A DNA stretch of 64,000 nucleotides from an uncultured Bacteroides sp. (lineage in GTDB: Bacteria; Bacteroidota; Bacteroidia; Bacteroidales; Bacteroidaceae), in NCBI RefSeq assembly GCF_963675905.1, contig NZ_OY780936.1:2985946-3049945 (forward strand), in the 5' to 3' direction. Position 1 is the first letter of the stretch, and each line of letters opens with the position of its first letter. The notes under the pieces were generated by a model, which was not told the origin of the DNA, ran no database searches, and saw only the letters and a list, made by a program, of their open reading frames with translations. The position numbers and the translations under genes are program-made. Below are positions 18,840 through 29,114 of the stretch, piece after piece.

Positions 18840-20378
18840 ATGCTTGTAAAGGTATTCGGAGCTGCTGTTCAAGGGATAGACGCTACAGTTATAACTATTG
18901 AAGTGAACAGCACAAGAGGATGCATGTTCCATCTTGTAGGATTACCCGATTCGGCAGTAAAGGAGAGCCATGAACGTATCCTTTCGGCTTTACAGGTGAA
19001 CGGTTACAAGTTCCCGACTTCACAAATAGTCATAAACATGGCTCCGGCAGATATCCGTAAAGAAGGGTCTGCTTATGATTTACCTTTAGCCATTGGAATG
19101 ATGGCGGCAAAAGAGAATGTATCAACAGAGAAGCTGGGCAAATACATTATTATGGGTGAACTAAGTCTGGACGGCAGTCTGCAAACCATCAAAGGTGCAT
19201 TGCCTATTGCAATCAAAGCACGCGAAGAAGGTTACGAAGGACTGATCGTTCCCCGGCAAAATGCCAAAGAAGCTGCAGTTGTTAATAACCTGAAAGTTTA
19301 CGGAGCTAACAACATTAAAGAGGTGATGGGTTTCTTTAATGGAGAAGAGACACTTGAACAGACTGTTGTAAATACCCGGGAAGAGTTTTATGCTCAACAA
19401 ACCTCTTTTGAGTTTGATTTCTCGGATGTAAAAGGGCAGGAAAATGTAAAGCGTTCTCTTGAGGTTGCGGCCGCTGGTGGGCATAATCTTATAATGATCG
19501 GTGCTCCAGGCAGTGGAAAATCTATGATGGCAAAACGACTTCCTTCCATCTTACCTCCGCTATCTTTGGGCGAAAGTCTGGAAACAACCAAAATTCATTC
19601 GGTTGCAGGGAAATTAGGAAAAGACACTTCACTGATCGCCAAACGACCTTTCCGAAGCCCTCATCATACTATTTCTCAAGTCGCAATGGTCGGTGGTGGG
19701 GCGTACCCCCAGCCTGGCGAAATCAGCCTAGCTCATAATGGGTTACTTTATCTTGATGAGCTGGCAGAATTCAATAGAAGTGTGCTTGAAGTTCTTCGCC
19801 AACCGCTTGAAGACAGAACTATATCTGTTTCAAGAGCAAAATATAGTATTGATTATCCTGCCGGATTCATGATGATTGCTTCAATGAATCCTTGTCCGTG
19901 TGGTTACTATAATCACCCAACCAAAGCTTGTGTATGCAGCAGCGGACAAGTACAAAAGTACCTGAATAGAATATCGGGACCGCTTTTAGATAGAATAGAT
20001 ATACAGGTTGAGATTGTACCTGTGCCATTTGAAAAGATATCCGACAAAAGAACATCCGAACCAAGTTCTGCCATAAGAGAACGGGTAATAAAAGCACGCC
20101 AGATTCAGGAACAACGATATGCCGATTACCCCGGAGTGTATTGCAATGCGCAAATGAGCACAAAGTTACTTCATACTTTTGCCGAACCGGATAGCACAGG
20201 ACTAGCTCTCCTAAAGAATGCCATGAACCGATTGAATCTTTCGGCTCGGGCTTACGATCGTATATTAAAAGTTTCGCGTACCATTGCCGACCTTGATGGC
20301 AGTGAAAAGGTAAAATCAGCTCACCTGGCAGAAGCTATCAGCTATCGCAATCTCGATCGGGAAAGCTGGGCCGGATAA
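18840..20378 (+). CDS. comM: YifB/ComM family Mg-chelatase-like AAA+ ATPase
   Basis: ComM-type ATPases act as branch-migration helicases in natural transformation where studied; in Bacteroides the role is less clear. The 512-residue protein has the N-terminal ChlI-like domain (GCMFHLVGLPDSAVKESHERI), Walker A GAPGSGKSMMAKRLP (about residues 220-234), the GAYPQPGEISLAHNGLLYLDELAEF Walker B region and the MNPCPCGYYNHP zinc-like cysteine cluster. It follows the TlpA-like gene by 9 bp and is likely co-transcribed. Confidence 0.9.
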   Translation: MLVKVFGAAVQGIDATVITIEVNSTRGCMFHLVGLPDSAVKESHERILSALQVNGYKFPTSQIVINMAPADIRKEGSAYDLPLAIGMMAAKENVSTEKLGKYIIMGELSLDGSLQTIKGALPIAIKAREEGYEGLIVPRQNAKEAAVVNNLKVYGANNIKEVMGFFNGEETLEQTVVNTREEFYAQQTSFEFDFSDVKGQENVKRSLEVAAAGGHNLIMIGAPGSGKSMMAKRLPSILPPLSLGESLETTKIHSVAGKLGKDTSLIAKRPFRSPHHTISQVAMVGGGAYPQPGEISLAHNGLLYLDELAEFNRSVLEVLRQPLEDRTISVSRAKYSIDYPAGFMMIASMNPCPCGYYNHPTKACVCSSGQVQKYLNRISGPLLDRIDIQVEIVPVPFEKISDKRTSEPSSAIRERVIKARQIQEQRYADYPGVYCNAQMSTKLLHTFAEPDSTGLALLKNAMNRLNLSARAYDRILKVSRTIADLDGSEKVKSAHLAEAISYRNLDRESWAG

Positions 20379-20452
20379 TAACTCAACGGTAAACTTGAAT
20401 AGAAAAGCTTGATAGTAAAACTTGAGGATACAACATTTAATAGACAATCAAT

Positions 20453-21007
20453 ATGACTAGATTTATATTTTCGCTACTATTTTGTTCGGTTATTGCATGC
20501 TCCGTGCTTGGGCAGAATCTGAAAATAAAGAATATAGTTATCTCCCGTGTTATTACTAAGATAGAAAATAACGTTCATGAGAAGGATGAAAACAAAGGAC
20601 CAAGAGCATATTTCAAGATTGAATTAGAAAATAATACAGATACTGTACTTGTACTAGATCCCGCTCATTCTAAATTCATGCTTCAATTCAGGTATAATGG
20701 ACTTGATTACAGAAGAAAAGTTCTTTCTGTATTCCTGAGTTCATTCAATGAAATAAAAGAGATACGCCTCAAGCCCAATGAGAAATACCCTGTTGAATTT
20801 GGAATCCGTATATTCTCGGGAACAAATTTGATTAAAGAAAAGAAAAGCAATAAGAACAGCTACGATTATTCTCAGGAAATACTGAAAGCATTACCTACAT
20901 TACAGCTGCAGTATATGGACCCGGACCTAAGAATCATTTCAGGAAAGATAGAAAATACTGAAATTGAAGATTATATCTACATTCAAAAGAAAACAACCAA
21001 GCATTAA
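20453..21007 (+). CDS. Exported protein of unknown function
   Basis: I do not recognise this 184-residue protein. It has a signal peptide (MTRFIFSLLFCSVIACSVLG) and then a probable beta-sandwich with alternating charged strands (ARAYFKIELENN-type segment near residue 50, and a VEFGIRIF strand near 120). The signal contains a cysteine at SVIAC, but the better cleavage is after VLG, so lipidation is doubtful. It is 74 bp after comM on the same strand; co-transcription is possible. Confidence 0.6.
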   Translation: MTRFIFSLLFCSVIACSVLGQNLKIKNIVISRVITKIENNVHEKDENKGPRAYFKIELENNTDTVLVLDPAHSKFMLQFRYNGLDYRRKVLSVFLSSFNEIKEIRLKPNEKYPVEFGIRIFSGTNLIKEKKSNKNSYDYSQEILKALPTLQLQYMDPDLRIISGKIENTEIEDYIYIQKKTTKH

Positions 21008-21042
21008 AAAAAATATCTGAAGAACCTCTGTCCTTCAGATAT
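21006..21042 (-). terminator. Hairpin terminator, best oriented for the minus strand
   Basis: A perfect 10-bp stem (ATATCTGAAG at 21013-21022 with CTTCAGATAT at 21033-21042) has an A run on its left, which reads as a U tail on the minus strand. It therefore fits the end of the acetate-CoA ligase transcript, about 180 bp after that gene's stop. It may also stop the plus-strand gene ending at 21007. Confidence 0.7.
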
Positions 21043-21220
21043 CTTATATACTACCCTAACCAGTTATTTATTACTGAATATCGCTCTATCCTGTAATTTA
21101 GATACGGGTACAATATCTACTTTTGCATAAATGCAATCACCATATTATTACTGCATAGGGAAATTTCAATTTATCATTTATTAACTAAATATTTTCTTTT
21201 AAGGCTTCATTCTTCAGACT

Positions 21221-23281
21221 CTATTTCTCAACTCGTATACGGGCATCCACAGCAATAACATCCTTACTAGTTGCCAATAACGGGTTAATATCCATCTCTT
21301 TTATCTCTGTTGCAAAACGAAGCAAAGTTGATAAACGAACAATTATTTCTGCAAACTTATCTTCATTTACACCTTTCTGACCGCGGGTTCCCTGAATAAT
21401 TTTATATGCCTTCAAAGAGCGAATCATAGAATATGCTTCTTCATAGGATAATGGAGCAAGACCGGATGATACATCTTTCAGCACTTCCACAAAGATTCCT
21501 CCCAATCCGCAAAGAACCACATGCCCAAACTTTTCTTCGTACTTAGCTCCGATAAATAACTCTGTGCCTTTCAACATAGGCTGAACCATTATAGCTGTTA
21601 CCTCCGGAAGTTTCATCATCCGTTCAAAATCGAGTGCCAGATGTTGTTCCGATTTTATATTTAATGCAACGCCACCAATATCCGATTTGTGTATAGGACC
21701 AACCACTTTCGCCACCACAGGGAAACCACATTTCCGTGCAAAAGCAAGCACCTCTTCTTTATCTGCAGAAACAAATTCTTCTACAACCGGAATACCGGCC
21801 GAACGTAATAAATCCTGCACAAGATGGGGTTCTATATATCCATTATCCTGAATAGAATCGATTATCCGACGAATATGGGGGATATCAACTCCAAAGAGTT
21901 CAATTTCCTTAACGGCAGGTTGAGGAACATTCATTATCCGTATTAAAGCAGTACCCAGCGTTACCTCATCAGCAAAGTTTACATGACCTTTTTTCAGGAA
22001 AACATCCACTTCTTTCCCGGCAGTATGCAAAGAAGGAAGCACAGGGAATACAGGTTTCTTGCAGGTAAGCATCTTCTGATGGAGTACATCGTAGGCTTCA
22101 AACATGGAAACCAGTCCGGGAGTCCCGAAGATTACCAGAATAGCATCGATCTCTTCAAACTTCTCTTCGCAATAATCTATTGCAAGACCCAGATGTTCAG
22201 GTGTGCCTGTTGCCAGAATATCGATCGGATTCCCCACGGCAGCTCCGGGAAACAGCTTTCCTTTCAACTCATCGGCCAATTCGCCTTCAAGTTTAGGAAC
22301 ATTGAGTCCGCCTTTTGATAATGCATCGGTCAGCATTACTCCAGGACCTCCGGCATGGGTAACGATTGCAAAATTCTTTCCCTTTAAAGGAGGAAGAGTG
22401 AAAATACAACCTACTGTTGTAAGTTCCTCACGGGAATAGCAGCGAACAATACCCGCTTTACGGAACAAAGCCTCAACAGCCGAGTCCGAACTGGCAATAG
22501 CTCCGGTATGCGACGAAGCAGCTCTGCTCCCACTCTCTGAGCTACCTGATTTAATAGCAGCAATACGGCAACCTTTGCGGATTAATGAAGATGCATGAAT
22601 CAACAATCGATCAGGGTCCTTGATACTTTCTATGTATATCAGCTTAATCTTTGAATCTGTTTCCGGGTTAAAGTTTTCATCCATGTATTGCAGCACATCT
22701 TCCACCCCTATTTGTTTGGCATTGCCCACAGACCATACGGAATTAAACTGAAGACCTTTGGTTACTGCACTCTCCAGAATAAAAACAGCCGTTGCACCGG
22801 AACTGGAAATAAGATCCACCCCCTTGGGGTTAAGCAACGGAATAGGTTTAGTAAAGACACTGTGATGCCAGGTATTCATTAACCCGATGCAGTTTGGCCC
22901 TATTAATGAGGCTTCATACTTATTCACCGTTTCAAGAATGGCATCTTCCAGCAAAGCACCTTCGTGAGTTTCCTCGCCAAAACCGGCCGATAAGATAATA
23001 AAGGCACGAACCTGTTTGTCGCGAGCAAGTGTCTCTACAGCAGCCGGGCACATTCCTGCAGGAATTGCCAGGATAGCCAAATCCGTTTCAGGAATCTCGG
23101 AAACATCCGAATACGATTTTATTCCTTGCACTTCGCTTTCTTTGGGATTCACTGCTCTCAGTTCTCCCTGAAAACCTCCTGATATAAGATTCCGAAGAAT
23201 TGCCCCTCCGGGTTTATGTACATTATTTGAAGCACCCACCACTACAATACTTTGTGGATGCAGTAACTCTTTTGTTATCAT
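21221..23281 (-). CDS. Acetate-CoA ligase (ADP-forming), fused alpha-beta subunits
   Basis: The ADP-forming acyl-CoA synthetase makes acetate and ATP from acetyl-CoA, ADP and phosphate. The 686-residue chain joins the CoA-binding/ligase alpha part (SIVVVGASNNVHKPGGAILRN; IGPNCIGLMN) to the ATP-grasp beta part (GFPVVAKVVGPIHKSDIGGVALN; GTELFIGAKYEEKFG). The phospho-accepting histidine is H258 in SSHTGAIAS. A possible -7 element TAACTTTG lies on the minus strand at 23321-23314. The gene stands alone, divergent from metG. Exact acyl specificity cannot be read from the sequence. Confidence 0.9.
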   Translation of the reverse strand: MITKELLHPQSIVVVGASNNVHKPGGAILRNLISGGFQGELRAVNPKESEVQGIKSYSDVSEIPETDLAILAIPAGMCPAAVETLARDKQVRAFIILSAGFGEETHEGALLEDAILETVNKYEASLIGPNCIGLMNTWHHSVFTKPIPLLNPKGVDLISSSGATAVFILESAVTKGLQFNSVWSVGNAKQIGVEDVLQYMDENFNPETDSKIKLIYIESIKDPDRLLIHASSLIRKGCRIAAIKSGSSESGSRAASSHTGAIASSDSAVEALFRKAGIVRCYSREELTTVGCIFTLPPLKGKNFAIVTHAGGPGVMLTDALSKGGLNVPKLEGELADELKGKLFPGAAVGNPIDILATGTPEHLGLAIDYCEEKFEEIDAILVIFGTPGLVSMFEAYDVLHQKMLTCKKPVFPVLPSLHTAGKEVDVFLKKGHVNFADEVTLGTALIRIMNVPQPAVKEIELFGVDIPHIRRIIDSIQDNGYIEPHLVQDLLRSAGIPVVEEFVSADKEEVLAFARKCGFPVVAKVVGPIHKSDIGGVALNIKSEQHLALDFERMMKLPEVTAIMVQPMLKGTELFIGAKYEEKFGHVVLCGLGGIFVEVLKDVSSGLAPLSYEEAYSMIRSLKAYKIIQGTRGQKGVNEDKFAEIIVRLSTLLRFATEIKEMDINPLLATSKDVIAVDARIRVEK

Positions 23282-23453
23282 AAAATGTATATTTTTCGTT
23301 TTTTTATAGAAAACAAAGTTAGCAAATTTGTGAAATTATTCATCTGTCACCAGTTCTTTTTCACTTCACCCTGAATTATTTATCAATACATAAGATTAAA
23401 CTAACCAATCATTGCCCAAACATTAACAAAAACTCCCTGAAAGATTATAATTA

Positions 23454-23532
23454 AGGTCACGACCCTAATTATTTAGCCTCACGAGGCTGGCATATTGAGG
23501 TCGGGACCCTAACACAACAGCCTCATGAGGCT
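23454..23532. repeat. Two 35-bp palindromic repeat units
   Basis: Units at 23454-23488 and 23498-23532 share the layout AGGTCnnGACCCTAA, a short spacer, and the palindrome AGCCTCAnGAGGCT. Each unit thus holds two small inverted repeats (GGTC/GACC and AGCCTC/GAGGCT), and the two units are 9 bp apart. They occupy the 415-bp space between the divergent acetate-CoA ligase and metG genes; the rest of that space shows only promoter elements. Confidence 0.8.
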
Positions 23533-23610
23533 AATAATAATGTTTCACCGGAAAATTGTTAAGCTTTCTGTTTTTCCGAACTAATATTCCATTATTCCCT
23601 TAAAAACCTT

Positions 23611-23618
23611 TATCTTTG
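23611..23618 (+). promoter_or_regulatory. metG -7 promoter element
   Basis: TATCTTTG fits TAnnTTTG and lies 79 bp before the metG ATG at 23697. The leader between them can fold weakly, but no known leader RNA was recognised. Confidence 0.55.
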
Positions 23619-23696
23619 CACGTTGCAATTGCTGAAGCTTTACGGCGTGAAGCCCGCATTTACAACCAAAGAATGTAATATAAAAATTCATCATAC

Positions 23697-25736
23697 ATGG
23701 AAAAGAAATATAAAAGAACCACGGTGACCTCAGCGTTGCCTTATGCAAACGGACCGGTTCACATCGGACACCTTGCCGGAGTATACGTTCCGGCTGACAT
23801 TTATGTACGTTACCTTCGCCTTAAAAAAGAAGATGTGCTCTTCGTTGGCGGTTCAGACGAACATGGTGTGCCTATCACTATCCGTGCAAAGAAGGAAGGT
23901 GTAACTCCACAGGACGTTGTTGATAAATACCACGGCATTATTAAAAAGTCTTTCGAGGATTTCGGCATCTCATTCGATGTTTACTCTCGTACTTCTTCAA
24001 AGACTCATCACGAAGTGGCTTCTGATTTCTTCAAAAAACTGTATGACAAAGGAGAATTTATCGAAAAGACTTCTGAACAATACTACGACGAAGAGGCAAA
24101 ACAATTCCTTGCCGACAGATATATTACCGGAAAATGCCCTCATTGTGGCAATGAAAATGCTTATGGTGACCAATGCGAAGCCTGCGGAACTTCATTGAGT
24201 CCAACGGATTTGATTGATCCTAAATCGGCTATCAGCGGTAGCAAACCAGTTATGCGCGAAACAAAGCACTGGTATTTGCCACTGGATAAGCACGAAGCAT
24301 GGTTGCGTCAATGGATATTGGAAGACCACAAGGAATGGAAGTCCAATGTTTACGGACAATGCAAGTCATGGCTGGATATGGGACTCCAACCACGTGCCGT
24401 GAGCCGCGACCTCGATTGGGGTATTCCTGTTCCGGTAGAAGGTGCCGAAGGTAAAGTGCTTTATGTATGGTTTGACGCTCCAATCGGATATATTTCAAAT
24501 ACAAAAGAATTACTTCCTGATTCATGGGAAACATGGTGGAAAGATTCAAATACCCGCCTGCTTCACTTCATCGGAAAAGATAATATTGTGTTCCATTGCA
24601 TTGTATTCCCTGCAATGTTGAAGGCAGAAGGCAGCTATATCCTGCCGGACAATGTTCCTGCCAATGAGTTTCTGAACCTTGAAGGTGATAAGATTTCAAC
24701 TTCACGCAACTGGGCTGTATGGTTACACGAATACCTGCAAGATTTCCCTGGAAAACAGGATGTTCTTCGTTATGTATTGACAGCCAATGCTCCTGAAACA
24801 AAAGATAACGACTTTACCTGGAAAGATTTTCAGGCTCGTAATAACAACGAATTGGTAGCAGTATTCGGTAACTTTATTAATCGTGCACTAGTGCTTACCG
24901 AGAAATACTTCGGCGATCAGGTTCCTGCTGCAGGCGAGATGGACGACTACGACAAGCAAACACTTGCTGATTTTGAGAACGTGAAGAAGGATGTGGAACA
25001 CTATCTGGATACATTCAAATTCCGTGAAGCTCAGAAAGAAGCTATGAACCTTGCCCGTATCGGTAATAAGTATCTGGCTGACACAGAACCTTGGAAAGTT
25101 GCAAAGACAGACCTTAACCGTGTAGCAACTATTCTGAATATCAGCTTGCAGCTTGCAGCTAATCTGGCTATTGCTTTCGAACCATTCCTACCGTTTACCT
25201 CAGAGAAACTGAGAGAGATGCTGAATATGCCTACTTTTGACTGGGCAGAACTTGGTCAGACAAACCTTCTTGAAGCCGGTCATAAGCTGAACAAAGCAGA
25301 ACTTCTTTTCGAAAAGATAGAAGACAGTGTAATTGAAGCACAGGTTCAAAAGCTTCTGGATACCAAGAAAGCAAATGAAGAAGCCAACTATAAAGCAAAT
25401 CCTATCCGTGAAAACATTGAGTTCGATGATTTCACTAAGCTGGATATTCGTGTTGGTACAGTATTGGAATGCCAAAAGGTTCCTAAAGCCGACAAACTTC
25501 TTCAGTTCAAGATTGACGACGGACTGGAATGCCGCACCATTGTATCAGGAATTGCAAAACATTATGCACCTGAAGAGTTGGTAGGCAAGCAAGTTTGCTT
25601 CATCGCTAACCTTGCTCCCCGCAAGCTGAAAGGCATTGTTTCTGAAGGAATGATTCTTTCTGCCGAAAACAATGACGGTAGTCTGGCTCTAATCATGCCG
25701 GGCAAAGAAGTAAAACCGGGTAGCGAAGTAAAATAA
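23697..25736 (+). CDS. metG: Methionyl-tRNA synthetase with C-terminal tRNA-binding domain
   Basis: MetG charges tRNA-Met. The 679-residue protein has the class I HIGH block ([20 protein letters not shown]), SDEHG, the zinc knuckle with CPHC and CEAC pairs (about residues 145-160), and KISTS as the KMSKS-type loop (about residue 330). From about residue 575 a tRNA-binding module ([27 protein letters not shown]) is fused on, as in dimeric bacterial MetG enzymes. The polysaccharide flippase gene starts 16 bp downstream, so the cluster may be read through from metG. Confidence 0.97.
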   Translation: MEKKYKRTTVTSALPYANGPVHIGHLAGVYVPADIYVRYLRLKKEDVLFVGGSDEHGVPITIRAKKEGVTPQDVVDKYHGIIKKSFEDFGISFDVYSRTSSKTHHEVASDFFKKLYDKGEFIEKTSEQYYDEEAKQFLADRYITGKCPHCGNENAYGDQCEACGTSLSPTDLIDPKSAISGSKPVMRETKHWYLPLDKHEAWLRQWILEDHKEWKSNVYGQCKSWLDMGLQPRAVSRDLDWGIPVPVEGAEGKVLYVWFDAPIGYISNTKELLPDSWETWWKDSNTRLLHFIGKDNIVFHCIVFPAMLKAEGSYILPDNVPANEFLNLEGDKISTSRNWAVWLHEYLQDFPGKQDVLRYVLTANAPETKDNDFTWKDFQARNNNELVAVFGNFINRALVLTEKYFGDQVPAAGEMDDYDKQTLADFENVKKDVEHYLDTFKFREAQKEAMNLARIGNKYLADTEPWKVAKTDLNRVATILNISLQLAANLAIAFEPFLPFTSEKLREMLNMPTFDWAELGQTNLLEAGHKLNKAELLFEKIEDSVIEAQVQKLLDTKKANEEANYKANPIRENIEFDDFTKLDIRVGTVLECQKVPKADKLLQFKIDDGLECRTIVSGIAKHYAPEELVGKQVCFIANLAPRKLKGIVSEGMILSAENNDGSLALIMPGKEVKPGSEVK

Positions 25737-25752
25737 ACAAGGATAAAAAAGG

Positions 25753-27216
25753 ATGGCAAAAACGCTGAAGGAGAAAACCATTTGGGCGCTGATTTGGAAT
25801 GTACTGGATAAAGTTGGACAACAAATTATTCTTTTCATTGTAGGAATACTGGTAGCCCGAATCCTTTCTTCGGAAGATTATGCCTTGGTGGGCATGCTTT
25901 CCATCTTTACAGCTTTAGCAAATATTGTAATTGAGAGCGGTTTTTCAACTGCTCTCATTCGCAAAAACGATGCAACATCAACAGACTACAGTTCTGTGTT
26001 CTATTTCAATATGGGAGCAAGTATTGTAGTCTATCTGCTGCTTTTTATTTGTGCACCCTTCATAGCCGATTTCTTCAACCAGCCATCGCTTACACTGATT
26101 GCCCGGATTGTCTTTCTGGCTATTCCGATAAATTCAATCAGTCTGATACAGAGCACCATACTTACCAAGCAGATTAATTTCAAGAAGCTCACCAAAGTAA
26201 ACTTTATCTCTTTGTTAGCTTCCGGATTACTCTCCTTGTATATGGCTTACTCCGGTTATGGTGTATGGACATTGGTTGTACAACCGGTATCTCTGGCCAT
26301 TGTCCGCTCCATGCTTCTTTGGATTGCAAGCAGCTGGCGCCCTGTTAAGGAATTCAGTATCCAATCCATAAAAGAACTGTTTGCTTTCGCTTCCAATCTT
26401 ATGTTGTCAAGCATCATCAATACAGGTTTCCTCAATATCTATTCCGTCTTTATTGGGAAAATCTACCCGTTGCAACAATTGGGATACTACAGTCAGGGCG
26501 GTAAGATGTCCGATATGGGAGTAACCACTATCTATGGAAGTATACAAAGTGCCACTTTCCCTATCTTTTCATCCATACAAAATGACAAAGAACGCCTGTT
26601 GCGTGCTTATCGCAAGACTATAAGGTTTACCTCCTTCCTCACTTTTCCGGCTATGATCGGTATGGTGTTGGTAGGCAACCCGTTTATACGAATAGCATTG
26701 ACCGACAAGTGGGCTAACACTATCCCTTTCTTTCAGTTATTATGTGTGGGAGGTATATTTACCATACTGACAGCCATCAACAGCAACTTCCTTAAAGTGA
26801 GCGGGCGTTCAGATATCATGCTGAAACTGGAAGTATTCAAGCTGATAGTTACAGCAATAGCTCTGGTATGCACTCTTCATCAGAGCGTATGGGTTATGGT
26901 GGCCGGACAGGTAGTTGCCCGCATTGTTATTTATTTATCGAATGTAGTAATGGTTCACAAATGCGGAAATTATCCGGGATGGTACCAGATTAAGGATATT
27001 ACTCCTTACCTCATTATGTCCCTGGTTCTTTTCGCCTGTTTGTATCCATTAAGTTTTATCATATCAAACCTGGTTCTGTTACTTTGTGCGCAAATAATTC
27101 TTTTTGCAATTGCATACATTGTATTGAATAAGTTATTAGGATCGGCAATCTTTGATGAAATCATGGCATTGCTTTTCAAAAAGAAAACAACACAAAATAA
27201 TCAGTCGCCCGAATGA
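25753..27216 (+). CDS. Polysaccharide flippase, Wzx/MOP superfamily
   Basis: Flippases of this group move undecaprenyl-linked sugar units across the inner membrane. The 487-residue protein is strongly hydrophobic, with 12-14 predicted helices. It starts with the family pattern TIWALIWNVLDKVGQQIILFIVGILVARILSSEDYALVGM and has FSTALIRKNDATSTDYSSVFYFN, as in the lipopolysaccharide-export MOP subfamily. It overlaps the next glycosyltransferase by 4 bp (ATGA). It opens a five-gene plus-strand run of sugar-transfer genes. Confidence 0.88.
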   Translation: MAKTLKEKTIWALIWNVLDKVGQQIILFIVGILVARILSSEDYALVGMLSIFTALANIVIESGFSTALIRKNDATSTDYSSVFYFNMGASIVVYLLLFICAPFIADFFNQPSLTLIARIVFLAIPINSISLIQSTILTKQINFKKLTKVNFISLLASGLLSLYMAYSGYGVWTLVVQPVSLAIVRSMLLWIASSWRPVKEFSIQSIKELFAFASNLMLSSIINTGFLNIYSVFIGKIYPLQQLGYYSQGGKMSDMGVTTIYGSIQSATFPIFSSIQNDKERLLRAYRKTIRFTSFLTFPAMIGMVLVGNPFIRIALTDKWANTIPFFQLLCVGGIFTILTAINSNFLKVSGRSDIMLKLEVFKLIVTAIALVCTLHQSVWVMVAGQVVARIVIYLSNVVMVHKCGNYPGWYQIKDITPYLIMSLVLFACLYPLSFIISNLVLLLCAQIILFAIAYIVLNKLLGSAIFDEIMALLFKKKTTQNNQSPE

Positions 27217-28214
27217 ATGCAAAAGTAAAAGTAAGCGTATTGATGCTTACCTACAATCATGAGAAATACATTGTAGATGCTATAGAAAGCGTAATAAAGC
27301 AGCAAACAGATTTCCCGTTCGAGCTGGTTATTGGTGAAGACCGCAGTACAGATAGCACAGCCGAAATCTGTCGTGAGTATCAGAAAAAATATCCGGAGAT
27401 CATCAAGCTTACAACAAATGAGGAGAATCTGGGACTGCAAGAGAACTTTATCCGTTCCTATAACCGTTGTTCCGGCGAGTATATGGCAATCTGCGAAGGA
27501 GACGACTTCTGGATTAACAAGCAAAAACTGCAAATACAAGCAGATTTTCTGGACAGCCATAAAGAATATTCAGCTTGTTTTCATCGTGCACTGAATTATT
27601 ATCAGGAAGATGGAAGCAAAAGTATAGGCAATGGAGGTTATCAAAAGAAGGTAAATACAGTTTTCGATATCATAAACTGTAATCCCATCACAAACGTAAC
27701 GGTTATGTTCCGTTTAGGACTGTTCGGAGAATTACCTTCATGGTTCAGTAAAGTAACATCATACGATTTTGCCATTCATGTACTTAACGCTGAACATGGA
27801 GATGCTTATTTCATGAATAATGTAATGGCAGTGTATCGCCAGCATAAAGAAAGCATCTGGAGCATGGCTTCCTCTGAAAAACAGATGCTTATTTCTGTTA
27901 TAAACAGACAATTGCTTATTGATCATTACAAAGAAAAGAATAAAGCTATCTGTGATAAACTCACAGAAACATATACAAACGGCTGCATACGGTTAGTGCA
28001 ATATTACCAATCCATAGGGAATGAAGAAAAAGTAGCCGAAACAGAACAGTTTATTTTTAAAGCCAACCCTTCATTTACCATTGAGCAGGTGAAGGAAATG
28101 GAAAAAATAAGAAAAGCACCGTTAAAGAAGATAATATCACAACGCATATTCCGTTTGGTAAAAGTTATCAGACGTGAAATTTCCAAACTAATACCTTTGC
28201 CTAAAATCAAATGA
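27213..28214 (+). CDS. Glycosyltransferase family 2
   Basis: The 333-residue cytoplasmic enzyme opens with the GT-A nucleotide-sugar fold: VSVLMLTYNHEKYIVDAIESVIKQQTDFPFELVIGEDRSTDSTAEI. The DxD-like EGDDFWINKQKL follows at about residue 93. The C-terminal third is basic (KKIISQRIFRLVKVIRREISKLIP) and may sit on the membrane. It overlaps the flippase gene and is followed after 3 bp by the FkbM methyltransferase. Donor and acceptor sugars are unknown. Confidence 0.88.
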   Translation: MNAKVKVSVLMLTYNHEKYIVDAIESVIKQQTDFPFELVIGEDRSTDSTAEICREYQKKYPEIIKLTTNEENLGLQENFIRSYNRCSGEYMAICEGDDFWINKQKLQIQADFLDSHKEYSACFHRALNYYQEDGSKSIGNGGYQKKVNTVFDIINCNPITNVTVMFRLGLFGELPSWFSKVTSYDFAIHVLNAEHGDAYFMNNVMAVYRQHKESIWSMASSEKQMLISVINRQLLIDHYKEKNKAICDKLTETYTNGCIRLVQYYQSIGNEEKVAETEQFIFKANPSFTIEQVKEMEKIRKAPLKKIISQRIFRLVKVIRREISKLIPLPKIK

Positions 28215-28217
28215 TCT

Positions 28218-29111
28218 ATGAAAGCTGCAAGTTTTATTCACATCATTCAATATAAATTGAATTGTGAATTAAATAACATTAAAAGGAAAAAAGCTCTTTC
28301 CAGAAAAAAGAACGATATATTTTCCTATTTCAAAAAAAACACCCCACAGAATAAAGAGATAGAAGAAGCCCTGAATTACTTAAAGGATTCTCCTCTTCAT
28401 ACATTCTGTGCTCCGTTTCGTGAGGCTTATAACTGGAAAGACATCAATGTTCTTATTGATGCTTCGAATGGGCTACCTTATGTTATGCACCAGGGAAAGA
28501 AACTATATTTTGTCCGTTCCTTCAATGACAGAACTGTAAAATACAGCTATAACGGATTGAGAACCGAACAAGATCCTGATTCGCCGCACTGTTATCTAAG
28601 CGATAACTTTACAGTGCAGCAAAACGATGTTTTATTAGATGTAGGTAGTGCTGAAGGAATCTTTGCCCTTACACATATAGAAAAGCTGAAACACGTGGTT
28701 CTCTTCGAAAGAAATGCTGAATGGGTGGAAGCTTTGGAAGCAACCTTTGCTCCCTGGAAAGAGAAAGTTACTATTATCAGGAAATATGTATCCGACTGTG
28801 ATGATACAGAAAATATAACCATCGATTCTTTTCTGGCAGATAAACCTTATGTACCGACATTTATTAAGATTGACGTGGAAGGAGCCGAGAAAAGAGTCTT
28901 AAACGGAATGCAGAAAACCATTCAGTTACCCGAGCTGAAAATTGCGCTTTGCACTTATCATCAGCAAAAAGATTTTGTGGAATTCTCACACTATCTTACA
29001 GAAGCAGGTTTCAAATGGAATGCATCAAAAGGGGTAATGCTTTTCCTTAATGATATGGAAAGCTTGCAAACTCCATTTTTCAGAAAAGGATTAATCAGAG
29101 CGAATAAATAA
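28218..29111 (+). CDS. FkbM family SAM-dependent methyltransferase
   Basis: The 297-residue protein carries a SAM-binding core DVLLDVGSAEGIFALTHIEKLKHVVLFERN (about residues 135-164) and FIKIDVEGAEKRVLNGM, the hallmark of FkbM methyltransferases. The N-terminal 60 residues are basic and helical. In a polysaccharide cluster it probably O-methylates a sugar; this is inferred from the context. It has 3 bp spacing to its neighbours on both sides. Confidence 0.85.
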   Translation: MKAASFIHIIQYKLNCELNNIKRKKALSRKKNDIFSYFKKNTPQNKEIEEALNYLKDSPLHTFCAPFREAYNWKDINVLIDASNGLPYVMHQGKKLYFVRSFNDRTVKYSYNGLRTEQDPDSPHCYLSDNFTVQQNDVLLDVGSAEGIFALTHIEKLKHVVLFERNAEWVEALEATFAPWKEKVTIIRKYVSDCDDTENITIDSFLADKPYVPTFIKIDVEGAEKRVLNGMQKTIQLPELKIALCTYHQQKDFVEFSHYLTEAGFKWNASKGVMLFLNDMESLQTPFFRKGLIRANK

Positions 29112-29114
29112 AAT

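Noticed and set aside
23619..23696. Possible riboswitch or T-box in the metG leader
   Set aside because: The leader is too short and shows no T-box, SAM-riboswitch or other known conserved core.
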